A stretch of DNA of 9,534 nt from CAYRHS01 sp964424125. Its GTDB lineage: Bacteria; Actinomycetota; Acidimicrobiia; IMCC26256; JAOSJL01. Below are positions 1 to 6,535 of this stretch, in pieces. Within the stretch, counting starts at the first letter, position 1. Each line of letters opens with the position of its first letter. A program made the translations under genes and the position numbers. Location: contig CAYRHS010000123.1 in assembly GCA_964424125.1 (NCBI GenBank), positions 1-9,534 of the forward strand, in the 5' to 3' direction. The notes under the pieces are model-generated. The model was given only the letters and a program-made list of their open reading frames with translations, did no database searches and was not told where the DNA came from.

Positions 1-1
1 G

Positions 2-181
2 CTCCTGGACGCCGAGGACGCGGCGTTCGACGAGCTCGAGCACGCATTCGAGGACGGTGACCGGGACCACTACGACAGCGACTTCGCCGCGTGGCGCTCG
101 ATCGTCGAGCGTCGCATCTCGTTCCTCGAGCGCCACGGCGTCGCGGGCCTCGACCGCCAAGAGGTGACCAGCTCCGCCTGA
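2..181 (+). CDS. 3' end of an unrecognised protein (partial, start outside window)
   Basis: An open frame enters from the left edge and ends at TGA 179-181, giving the last 59 residues. The peptide is highly charged, with an Asp/Glu-rich first half (around LLDAEDAAFDELEHAFEDG) followed by a probable helix (FAAWRSIVERRISFLERHG) and a short polar tail. Codons end mostly in G or C, as in the genuine genes nearby, which supports real coding. No domain, signal peptide or membrane segment is visible, and I do not recognise the family. It lies 54 bases upstream of the damaged oxidase-like gene on the same strand, so the two may have been co-transcribed. Confidence concerns the frame being coding, not any function. 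Confidence 0.6.
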   Translation, partial: LLDAEDAAFDELEHAFEDGDRDHYDSDFAAWRSIVERRISFLERHGVAGLDRQEVTSSA

Positions 182-235
182 CGCACCTGAGACGGCGCCG
201 CCCGTCGATCGCGAGCGCGGACGAGGCCCACCGTC

Positions 236-606
236 GTGCACGAATCCCCCGAGGATCTCGAGCGTCTCCAACGGCTCCTCGACCGCAGCTACGGAGCCGC
301 CGGGGCACATCTTCGTGAGGTCATCACACCCGAGCGGCGGCTGAGCGCGGAGGCGCTCGCGGGGGAGCTCACCGGCATGCGGCTCCTCGTGCTGGCGACG
401 GTCACCCGCGACGGCCGCCCGATCGCGGGCCCGGTCGACGGGATCTTCTTCCGGGGCGACTTCTACTTCGGCTCGTCGCGCGACTCGGCATCTACGTCCC
501 CCGCTTCGGCGAGGAATGGAAGACCTTCCTCGACTCCGGGCCTGTCTACGCGCGAATCGACGCCGAGCGGATGTTCACGTTCTCGATGCCGTCGTCGCCG
601 CCATAG
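236..606 (+). pseudogene. Pyridoxamine 5'-phosphate oxidase-like flavoprotein, internally deleted
   Basis: The first part, from GTG 236, reads in one frame to about base 483. It gives an N-terminal helix (DLERLQRLLDRSYGAAGAHL) and the first strands of a split-barrel FMN-binding fold, with a motif resembling LVLATVTRDGRPIAGPVDG followed by IFFRGDFYFGSSRDS. The second part is in a different frame, 484-606, and reads LGIYVPRFGEEWKTFLDSG, then VYARIDAERMFTF, ending at TAG 604-606. From family knowledge this is the usual C-terminal end of the same protein type. Together about 123 residues remain of a family usually near 170-180, so roughly 50-60 central residues are missing and the frame is shifted. 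The stop lies 4 bases from the convergent hydrolase stop, which suits this being the original gene end. An intact member would be a flavin or F420-dependent oxidoreductase or related enzyme of unknown substrate. An assembly error is the main alternative to a true pseudogene. Confidence 0.8.
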
Positions 607-610
607 GCGG

Positions 611-1267
611 TCAGGATCGGGGGTTGCGTCCGTCGTCCGGCGATCGGGCGGTGAGCCGATTCACGAACGCGAGCGTCAGCTCGACGATCCGGTCCGTGCG
701 GCCCACGAAGAAGTGGTCGGCGCCGGGGACGACCTCGACCTCCGTGGCAGGCCAGGCGCGAGCGCGGGCGGCACCGGCTTCCGCGTCGACCAGCTCGTCG
801 TGCGCGCCGAAGACTGCGAGCTTCGGCCGGGGGTCGTGGGCGAGGTGCCGATGGGCGTCGGTCCACCGGCCCGGCGGCGCCACGGCCACCCATCCCGCGA
901 CGGACGGGTCGTTGATGGCGAGGGCGATGTCGGCCCCGAAGGACCATCCGGCGACGACGAGTGCCGCGCCGGGGACCAGGTCTCGGAGCGCGGCCAGGGC
1001 GGTCTCGGCGTCGCGGCGCTCGCCCGGTCCCGCGTCGAAGGAGCCGCTGCTGGCCCCGACGCCGCGGAAGTTGAAGCGCAGGCAGGTCACCCCCGCCGGC
1101 GGGAGGTTCGCGAACCATTCGCTCACCACGAGGGAGCGCATCGACCCGCCGAACTGCGGGTGGGGGTGGCAGAGCACCACGCCCGCGCGAGGGGCCTCGG
1201 GCGCGGTCGCGAGCTCCGCTTCGAGCTGCACACTGTCGGCGGTCGTGAGCGTCATCGGACGTGGCAC
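611..1267 (-). CDS. Alpha/beta hydrolase (dienelactone hydrolase / small serine hydrolase type)
   Basis: A protein of 218 residues from GTG 1267, or 214 from ATG 1255; residue numbers below use the ATG. It has the compact alpha/beta-hydrolase fold: an early HPHPQFGG loop (30-37) that probably forms the oxyanion hole, RFNFRGVGASSG (60-71), the nucleophile elbow GWSFGA with Ser105, an acid Asp153 in GAHDELVD and His181 in GADHFF. The full Ser-Asp-His triad is therefore present. No signal peptide or membrane segment is seen, so it should be cytoplasmic. The family includes esterases and hydrolases of uncharacterised substrate; none can be named here. It converges on the broken oxidase gene (4-base gap) and diverges from hisI. 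A TAACCT hexamer lies 6 bases before GTG 1267, which favours that start as a leaderless transcript; ATG 1255 remains possible because neither start has a clear Shine-Dalgarno sequence. Confidence 0.88.
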   Translation of the reverse strand: MPRPMTLTTADSVQLEAELATAPEAPRAGVVLCHPHPQFGGSMRSLVVSEWFANLPPAGVTCLRFNFRGVGASSGSFDAGPGERRDAETALAALRDLVPGAALVVAGWSFGADIALAINDPSVAGWVAVAPPGRWTDAHRHLAHDPRPKLAVFGAHDELVDAEAGAARARAWPATEVEVVPGADHFFVGRTDRIVELTLAFVNRLTARSPDDGRNPRS

Positions 1268-1273
1268 CGGCTC

Positions 1274-1279
1274 AGGTTA
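1274..1279 (-). promoter_or_regulatory. Candidate -10 element of the hydrolase gene (leaderless)
   Basis: On the minus strand TAACCT fits the TAnnnT pattern of a -10 box and ends 6 bases before GTG 1267. Transcription would start at or next to the start codon, giving a leaderless mRNA. Seventeen bases further upstream is GTGGAC, a weak -35-like hexamer. Short motifs of this kind occur by chance, so this is a suggestion supported mainly by its spacing. Confidence 0.35.
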
Positions 1280-1318
1280 TGCACGGCAATCGACGCGTCC
1301 ACGTGCCCGGACGGCGGA

Positions 1319-1324
1319 TACCAT
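1319..1324 (+). promoter_or_regulatory. Candidate -10 element of hisI
   Basis: TACCAT matches TAnnnT and ends 8 bases before ATG 1333. No Shine-Dalgarno sequence precedes that ATG, so a leaderless or nearly leaderless transcript is plausible. No convincing -35 box is visible. A short inverted repeat, CGTCC (1296-1300) and GGACG (1309-1313) with an 8-base loop, overlaps the expected -35 position and could be an operator, though five base pairs is weak evidence. Confidence 0.3.
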
Positions 1325-1332
1325 CGGCAGCG

Positions 1333-1704
1333 ATGCCGACCGCCACGCCGATCAGCGCTCGTGAGGAGGACCTCGCGGCCATCACCTACGACGATCGCGG
1401 CCTCGTCCCCGCCATCGTCCAGGAGAAGGGCACGGGGCAGGTGCTCATGCTCGCTTGGATGAACGAGGAGGCGCTGCGGCGCACGCTCGAGACGGGGCGG
1501 ACCTGGTTCTGGAGCCGCAGCCGCCAGGAGTACTGGTGCAAGGGCGAGACCTCGGGCGACCGGCAATGGGTGCGATCCGCGTCCTACGACTGCGACGGCG
1601 ACACGCTCCTGTTCGTCGTCGAGCAGGAAGGCCGTGGCGCGTGCCACACCGGGGAGCGGTCGTGCTTCTTCCGCTCCTTCGGCGCTGACGGCACTGACGA
1701 ATAG
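1333..1704 (+). CDS. hisI: Phosphoribosyl-AMP cyclohydrolase
   Basis: The enzyme opens the purine ring of phosphoribosyl-AMP in the third step of histidine synthesis, in the cytoplasm. At 123 residues this is the usual length of a stand-alone cyclohydrolase, without a fused HisE domain. Visible signatures are LMLAWMNEEAL (38-48), WFWSRSRQEYWCKGETSG (58-75) and YDCDGDTLL (85-93). Asp86, Asp88 and Asp90 match the family's metal-binding aspartates; Cys87, Cys104 (ACHTG) and Cys111 (SCFFR) match the zinc cysteines, which in the dimer come from both subunits. ATG 1333 is chosen because homology begins just after it; ATG 1279 and GTG 1261 are open in frame but would add a low-complexity extension lying in the divergent promoter region. 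The stop is 2 bases before the trpE start, so the two genes are almost certainly one transcript. A hisI-trpE pair is a known actinobacterial arrangement. Confidence 0.96.
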   Translation: MPTATPISAREEDLAAITYDDRGLVPAIVQEKGTGQVLMLAWMNEEALRRTLETGRTWFWSRSRQEYWCKGETSGDRQWVRSASYDCDGDTLLFVVEQEGRGACHTGERSCFFRSFGADGTDE

Positions 1705-1706
1705 CC

Positions 1707-3260
1707 GTGGCGGTCCGTGGCGGCACGCGCCCCAGCCACGACGAGTTCGTGGCGCTCGCACGCGACCACACGGTGGTACCCGTGTGGCGGGAGGTCCTCG
1801 CCGACCTCGAGACCCCGGTGTCGGCGTTCGTCAAGCTGGTCGGCGACGGGGACGGGTTCCTCTTGGAGTCGGTCGAGCACGAGCAGCGGTGGGGCCGGTT
1901 CTCGTTCGTGGGCCGGGACCCCGCGCTGACGCTGGTCGGGCGCGGATCGTCGGTGGAGTACCGAGGTGACGGCGTGGACGCCACCGGCCTGCCCACCGAC
2001 GAGGGCACCCTCGCCGCGCTCGGGGCCCTGCTCGAGCGCTACCGGGCGCCGCGTCTCGACGACCTCCCGCCGTTCCACGGCGGCGTCGTCGGCTACCTCG
2101 GCTACGACGTCGTCCGGGAGATCGAGCGCCTGCCCGACGTCCCCGAGGACGACGTCGGGATGCCCGACGCGGTGCTGTCGTTGACAGGCCACGTCACCGC
2201 GTTCGACCATTTCCGCCAGCGCCTCTACCTGATCGAGAACGTCTTCCTCCACCCCGAATGGGGTCGCGAGGAGGCGGAAGCCGAGTACCGGCGCGCCGAC
2301 GAACGCCTCGAGGAGCGCGTCCGGGAGCTCACGAGGTCGGTCCTCGCGGGGCCGTCGCCACCGCCGAGCGAGCCGCTCACCGAGCTCCCTGCGTTCCATT
2401 CCGTCATGGGAAGCGACGCGTACATGCGGGCGGTCGAGGTCGCTCGCGAGCACATCCTCGACGGAGACATCTTCCAGGTCGTCCTGGCCCAGCGCTTCGA
2501 CCTCGACGAGGCCGTCGATCCGTTCGCCACCTACCGCGTGCTCCGCCAGATCAACCCGTCGCCGTACATGTACCTGCTCCGCACCGGCGGGGTGACGATC
2601 GTCGGCAGCTCACCCGAACCAATGGTGCAGGTCGTGGACGGACGGGTGATCAGCCGTCCCATCGCCGGGACCCGGCGCCGGGGCCACTCCGAGCGCGACG
2701 ACGAGCGCATGGCTGCCGAGCTGGCCGAGCATCCCAAGGAACGGGCTGAGCACGTCATGCTCGTCGACCTCGCCCGTAACGACGTCGGGCGGGTGGTGCG
2801 CTTCGGTACCGAGCAGGTCGAGGAGCTCATGACCCTGGAGCGGTACTCGCACGTCATGCACCTGACGAGCCAGGTCGCGGGCGACCTCGCGGTGGGCTCG
2901 GGCGCGGTGGACGTCCTGCGAGCGACGTTCCCGGCCGGGACCGTGAGTGGGGCACCCAAGGTCCGGGCGATGGAGATCATCGACGAGCTCGAACCGACCA
3001 AGCGGGGTCCCTACGCCGGTGTCGTCGGGTACCTGGACTTCTCGGGCAACCTCGACACCGCGATCGCCATCCGCACGATGCTCTGGCACGACGGGCGGGC
3101 GAGCGTCGAGGCCGGGGCCGGGATCGTGGCCGACTCCGACCCCGAACTCGAGGACCTCGAGTGCCACAACAAGGCGCGCGCCCTCCTCACTGCGGCGGCC
3201 GCGTCCCGGCGGCTCGAACCCGTCGGACGTGGCCCGGCGGGCGACCGGAGCCCACGGTGA
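1707..3260 (+). CDS. trpE: Anthranilate synthase component I
   Basis: The enzyme converts chorismate to anthranilate, the committed step of tryptophan synthesis, using ammonia supplied by the TrpG glutaminase. This 517-residue protein has the usual length. The N-terminal regulatory domain carries FLLESVE, with LLES at 52-55, the element associated with tryptophan feedback binding. The C-terminal chorismate-binding domain (about 240-500) shows SPEPMVQVVDG, RPIAGTRRRG, HVMLVDLARNDVGRV, YSHVMHLTSQVAG (catalytic-type His near 385), GTVSGAPK (411-418), the GVVGYLDFSGNLDTAIAIR block and a final GAGIVADSDPELEDLECHNKA. The LLES motif and the anthranilate-type C-terminus favour TrpE over PabB or a salicylate or isochorismate synthase, and the trp context agrees. 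GTG 1707 is the only start close to the hisI stop. The stop overlaps the start of the next gene. No trpG follows, so the partner subunit must be encoded elsewhere. Confidence 0.97.
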   Translation: MAVRGGTRPSHDEFVALARDHTVVPVWREVLADLETPVSAFVKLVGDGDGFLLESVEHEQRWGRFSFVGRDPALTLVGRGSSVEYRGDGVDATGLPTDEGTLAALGALLERYRAPRLDDLPPFHGGVVGYLGYDVVREIERLPDVPEDDVGMPDAVLSLTGHVTAFDHFRQRLYLIENVFLHPEWGREEAEAEYRRADERLEERVRELTRSVLAGPSPPPSEPLTELPAFHSVMGSDAYMRAVEVAREHILDGDIFQVVLAQRFDLDEAVDPFATYRVLRQINPSPYMYLLRTGGVTIVGSSPEPMVQVVDGRVISRPIAGTRRRGHSERDDERMAAELAEHPKERAEHVMLVDLARNDVGRVVRFGTEQVEELMTLERYSHVMHLTSQVAGDLAVGSGAVDVLRATFPAGTVSGAPKVRAMEIIDELEPTKRGPYAGVVGYLDFSGNLDTAIAIRTMLWHDGRASVEAGAGIVADSDPELEDLECHNKARALLTAAAASRRLEPVGRGPAGDRSPR

Positions 3261-4225
3261 GCGCAGCCGGGGGCCGACCGCTGCGTGACGGAGCGGGGTT
3301 GTTGCCGAGCGGAGCCGACGTCGTCACTGTGACGGGCGCCGACGCGTGGTCGTTCCTCCAGGGGCTCGTGTCGGCCGAGGTTGCGGCGCTCGAGCCGGGG
3401 CAGGGCGTCCACAGCCTCCTGCTCACGCCGCAGGGCAAGCTCGACGTGGACTTCCGAGCCCTACGCGTGGGCGCCGACGCCTGGCTCCTCGCCGAGGAGG
3501 GGTTCGGCCGCCGGCTGGCGGAGTCGCTGCAGCGTTTCCGCATTCGCGTCGACGCCGACGTGGAGGAGCGTGCGACCGAGTTCGCGGTGCTGGCGCTCCG
3601 TGGTCCGGCCTCGACGAGCGTGGCGCGGGATGCCGGGGGGCCGGAGCTGCCGGCCGCGGCGCACGCGCATGCTCCGTGGCCGGAGCGGGGCGCGCGGGTG
3701 GTCCGGGTCGACGCGCTCGGCTGGGAGGGCGTCGACCTCGTGACGCCGACGACGGAAGTCGACGAGATTCGCGCTGCGCTCGTGGGAGCGGGAGCGGTCC
3801 CGGTCGACGCCGGAACCGCGGAAGCCGCGCGCATCGGTGCCGGAATCCCACGCCAGGGCCTCGACCTCGACGAGAAGACCATTCCCCAGGAGGCCTTGCT
3901 CGAGCGGGACGCGGTGTCGTTCACGAAGGGCTGCTTCCTCGGCCAGGAGCTGGTCGCGCGCATCGACAGCCGGGGCCACGTGAATCGGCTGCTGCGGCGG
4001 CTCCGGCTTGACGGCGAGCGCCCGCCCCGCGGTGCCACTCTTCAGGCCGACGGAGGGGACGTCGGGGTGTTGACCAGCGTCGCCGAGGGTCCAGGCGGCG
4101 TCGTCGCCCTCGGCTACGTCCGGCGCGAGGTCGAGCCCGGGGCGTCGGTGACCGTGTCCTGGGACGAGGGGACGGCGGCGGCGACGGTCCACGAGCTGCC
4201 CGAGGCGCGCCAGACGCTCTCCTAG
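3257..4225 (+). CDS. ygfZ: Folate-binding YgfZ/GcvT-family protein
   Basis: A protein of 322 residues related to the aminomethyltransferase GcvT fold. Members bind tetrahydrofolate and, in Escherichia coli, support iron-sulfur cluster assembly or repair. The diagnostic motif is KGCFLGQE with Cys226, matching the conserved KGCxxGQE of YgfZ; it is followed by LVARIDSRGHVNRLLRRL. The N-terminal part contains VTGADAWSFLQGLVSAEV and LLLTPQGKLDVDFR, typical of the folate-binding domain, and the C-terminal portion forms the small barrel (GVVALGYVRREVEPG). Start GTG 3257 shares a GTGA overlap with the trpE stop, indicating translational coupling; the open frame extends upstream but inside trpE. No known step of tryptophan synthesis needs this protein, so its place in the cluster is probably one of shared transcription only. 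The symbol reflects family identity rather than proven function. Confidence 0.9.
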   Translation: MSAAGGRPLRDGAGLLPSGADVVTVTGADAWSFLQGLVSAEVAALEPGQGVHSLLLTPQGKLDVDFRALRVGADAWLLAEEGFGRRLAESLQRFRIRVDADVEERATEFAVLALRGPASTSVARDAGGPELPAAAHAHAPWPERGARVVRVDALGWEGVDLVTPTTEVDEIRAALVGAGAVPVDAGTAEAARIGAGIPRQGLDLDEKTIPQEALLERDAVSFTKGCFLGQELVARIDSRGHVNRLLRRLRLDGERPPRGATLQADGGDVGVLTSVAEGPGGVVALGYVRREVEPGASVTVSWDEGTAAATVHELPEARQTLS

Positions 4226-4235
4226 CTCGGAGCTA
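4223..4235. repeat. Palindrome formed by two convergent TAG stops
   Basis: TAGCTC (4223-4228), a single G, then GAGCTA (4230-4235) form a perfect 13-base inverted repeat containing the stop codons of the ygfZ-like gene and of the opposing kinase. The one-base centre cannot form a stable hairpin loop and no T-tract follows on either strand, so it is not a recognisable intrinsic terminator. Confidence 0.5.
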
Positions 4236-5767
4236 CCGGCGCACGTCCTCGTCGCGGGGTTCGAGGACGGGGAGCAGGACGACGAGTGTGGCCCCGGCCG
4301 GCGCGCGACCGACCGCAACGGTCCCGTCCATCGCGCCGACGAGCTCGTGGACGATCGCGAGGCCGAGGCCCGTCCCGACCGGACGTCCGCCGGCGCGCCT
4401 GGACGTGTAGAGGCGATCGAAGACGCGGGGCACGTCGTCGGGATCGATCCCGGGACCGTCGTCGCTGACCTGGATCCGGAGCGCGCCGGGTCGTCGCCGG
4501 CGCGCTCGGCGCGCACGGAAACCGATGTCGCTGCGTACCGCAGGCCGTTCTCGACGAGGTTGGCGACGATCTGTCCGAGGCGGTCGCCGTCGGTCTCCCC
4601 CGGCAGTGGTTCCGCGACGTCGACCTCGAGCGCGACGCCGGCGTCGGCCGCCGCGGGCTCGAAGGCGCGCGCCGCCCGCTCGACGACGTCGGCCGCGTCC
4701 AGCGGCACGGGGTGCAGCGAGAACTGGTGGGCGTCCAGGCGGGCGAGATCCAGGAGATCACCCACGAGTCGCTCGAGACGTTTCGCCTCCGTCGCGATGA
4801 CCCCGATGGCCTGCGCGCGGTGGCCGGGGTCGACCGTCCCGTCCGCGATCGCCTCCGCGTAGCCCTGGATCGAGGTGAGGGGCGTGCGGAGGTCGTGGGA
4901 GACGCTGAGGAGGAAGGTGCGGTCGAGCGCGCGGGAGCGTTCGAGCTGCTCGGCCATGTCGTCGATGGTCGTCGCCAGCCGGGCGATCTCGTCGTGCACC
5001 CCCGGTCCGGCCTCGACGCGCGCGGAGAGGTCGCCGTCGGCGATCGCCCGGGCAGTCCGTTCGACGGCGGCGAGCGGGCGGGTCAACCGGCGGGCGAGGA
5101 GGAGCGAGACGACGACGGCCGCACCGAGCGTCACGGCCGCAGCGATCAGGAAGAAGGGTGCGGCGCGGCCGGCATCGGTCGTGACCTCCTTGGTGAGCAC
5201 GAGCACGGGGACGTTGGGGTCGATCGCGCCGAAGTCGAGCGGGGTGGCGACGAAGACCGTCGAGCCGACGCTGCCTTCCTGGGTCGTTCCGTCGAGGAGC
5301 GCAGCGGTGTCGAGGTCGTCGAACTCGATCTCGCCAGGGAGCTCGAACGCGCCGGCGCCCGGGTCGGTGGGATCGAGGGAACCGGCCGCATCCGTGCTCG
5401 GCGGTGTCGTCACCGCGAACAGGTCCACGAGAGCTCCCTCGGGGCCGAGGACGACCATCCGCGCGTCGGCCAGGCGCAGGATGCGCCGGATCTGCACGAG
5501 CGTGCGGGCGGCGACCTGCCGTGCGGTGAGGGGCTCCTCGCCTTCCTCACGTTGCTGCTCGGCCTGCTGGGCCGTGAAGGCGAGCGCCTCCGCTCCCTGC
5601 TGCTCGACCGCGTCGGCCGTCTCCCGCAGATCGTCGAGCGCCGCGTCGCGGGCCGTGGCGCGCGTGAGCGCGATCGTGAGCAAGGCCGCGACGAGCAGGA
5701 CGCCGACCGACAGTCCCACGAACGCGAGGAGGAGCCGACCGCGCAGGGACCGGCCGGGACGGCTCAC
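4233..5767 (-). pseudogene. Membrane sensor histidine kinase with a frameshift in the ATPase domain
   Basis: GTG 5767 overlaps the regulator stop (GTGA). Residues 12-34 form a membrane helix, about 37-203 an acidic extracytoplasmic sensor region of no recognised family, and 204-226 a second helix. HAMP follows at about 227-280, then HisKA with phospho-acceptor His291 (SVSHDLRTPL), and the HATPase N box QIVANLVENGLRYA with Asn407. After residue 428 (near base 4484) the frame loses homology. One frame over it resumes at once with LRIQVSDDGPGID, PRVFDRLYTS and GTGLGLAIVHELVG, ending at TAG 4235-4233. The span of 1535 bases is one short of 512 codons, so a single missing base in the run CGGCGCGC (minus strand) explains it. 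Restored, the kinase has 511 residues. As written, the product lacks the G1, F and G2 boxes and should not bind ATP properly. Sequencing error and true inactivation are both possible; all motifs otherwise look intact. Confidence 0.85.
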
Positions 5768-6471
5768 CGAGCGCGGCCGCGACCGGAGGTCTCGTCGCCG
5801 GCTGTGTCGTCCAGCCGGTAGCCGACGCCCCGCACGGTCGTGATCGCGACCGCGTCGCCGAGCTTCTTGCGGAGCTGCGCGACGTGGACGTCGACGGTGC
5901 GCTCGTCTCCGTACCACCCGGGTCCCCAGACGCCATCGAGGAGCTGCTGGCGGCTCCACGCGCGTCCGGGCCGGGAGGCGAGGAACCGGATCAGATCGAA
6001 CTCCCGGTTGGTCAGCGAGACGGCGTCGTCGTCGACGAGGACCTCCCGCCGACCTGCGTCGACGGTCACCCGGCCGGCGCGGACGAGCTCGGCGGGCAGA
6101 TCGCCGTCGGTGCGTCGCAGGACGGCCTTGACCCGGGCGACGAGCTCGCGGGGTGAGAACGGCTTGGTCACGTAGTCGTCCGCGCCGAGCTCGAGCCCGA
6201 GCACGCGATCGACCTCCTCGTCGCGGGCGGTCAGGAGGATCACGGGAACCGAGGATTGCTCTCGCAGCTCGCGGCACAGTTCGAGCCCGTCACGATCGGG
6301 GAGGCCGATGTCGAGGACCACTGCCCGCGGCCGGGACTCCCGGACCGCGGCGAGGCCGGTGGCGGCGTCCGCGGCCGTCCGGACCCGGAAGCCTTCCCGT
6401 TCGAGGTAGAGCTCGACGAGCTCGGCGATGTTGCGCTCGTCGTCGACGACGACGACCGTGCCCTGTTCCAT
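5764..6471 (-). CDS. OmpR/PhoB-family response regulator
   Basis: A 235-residue two-component regulator. The receiver domain (about 5-118) has acidic residues Asp10 and Asp11, phospho-acceptor Asp54 in VVLDIGLPDRDG, Thr81 in LLTARD and Lys103 in DYVTKPFSP, a full set for phosphorylation. The C-terminal winged-helix DNA-binding domain (about 135-223) shows LTNREFDLIRFLASRPGRAWSRQQLLDGVWG, then DERTVDVHVAQLRKKLGD and the final TTVRGVGYRL, as in OmpR-type regulators. ATG 6471 is chosen because the receiver begins immediately after it; the frame is open further upstream but only across the intergenic region and into trpC on the opposite strand. The next gene is its kinase, overlapping by 4 bases, so they form one operon. 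OmpR-type regulators often bind direct repeats near their own promoters, and such a repeat lies at 6496-6512. The target genes cannot be told from the sequence. Confidence 0.95.
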   Translation of the reverse strand: MEQGTVVVVDDERNIAELVELYLEREGFRVRTAADAATGLAAVRESRPRAVVLDIGLPDRDGLELCRELREQSSVPVILLTARDEEVDRVLGLELGADDYVTKPFSPRELVARVKAVLRRTDGDLPAELVRAGRVTVDAGRREVLVDDDAVSLTNREFDLIRFLASRPGRAWSRQQLLDGVWGPGWYGDERTVDVHVAQLRKKLGDAVAITTVRGVGYRLDDTAGDETSGRGRAR

Positions 6472-6495
6472 CGCACCATGGTCGCGCTCCCGGTT

Positions 6496-6512
6496 GTGAG
6501 GAAGCGTGAGGA
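6496..6512. promoter_or_regulatory. Direct repeat GTGAGGA x2, candidate response-regulator site
   Basis: GTGAGGA occurs at 6496-6502 and again at 6506-6512, spaced 10 bases start to start, about one helical turn. On the minus strand it reads TCCTCAC-GCT-TCCTCAC. Tandem sites of about this period are typical of OmpR/PhoB-family binding. It lies in the 64-base gap between the divergent regulator and trpC starts, so it could serve either. Two 7-mers in GC-rich DNA could also be coincidence. Confidence 0.35.
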
Positions 6513-6522
6513 GTGGGACCCG

Positions 6523-6528
6523 TAGACT
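6523..6528 (+). promoter_or_regulatory. Candidate -10 element of trpC (leaderless)
   Basis: TAGACT fits TAnnnT and ends 7 bases before ATG 6536, placing the expected transcription start at or beside the start codon. No Shine-Dalgarno sequence sits close to that ATG, consistent with a leaderless message. No good -35 box is found at 17 bases. If correct, the trpC-trpA half has its own promoter and no room for a leader peptide or riboswitch. Confidence 0.4.
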
Positions 6529-6535
6529 CGGACCG

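Noticed and set aside
236..1462. A 408-codon plus-strand frame extending the oxidase-like start through the hydrolase region
   Set aside because: Homology ends near base 483. Beyond that the frame is Arg/Ser/Gly-rich shadow sequence antisense to the hydrolase, with its catalytic triad clearly on the other strand.
1584..2453. Long minus-strand frame opposite hisI and trpE
   Set aside because: Its composition is that of an antisense shadow and it has no recognisable motif; the plus strand carries two well-defined enzymes.
4226..4232. Intrinsic terminator between the ygfZ-like gene and the kinase
   Set aside because: The inverted repeat has a one-base centre and no T-tract on either strand.
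3461..6277. A 938-codon open frame on the minus strand
   Set aside because: Only the part from 5767 to about 4484 is real kinase. The start of the frame is antisense-like sequence within the regulator gene in another frame, and the end is antisense to the ygfZ-like gene after the frameshift. High GC explains the lack of stops.
6472..6535. Tryptophan leader peptide, attenuator or T-box upstream of trpC
   Set aside because: The gap is only 64 bases, has no run of Trp codons, no alternative hairpins that I can see and no T-box consensus. The hisI-trpE side likewise has no leader.
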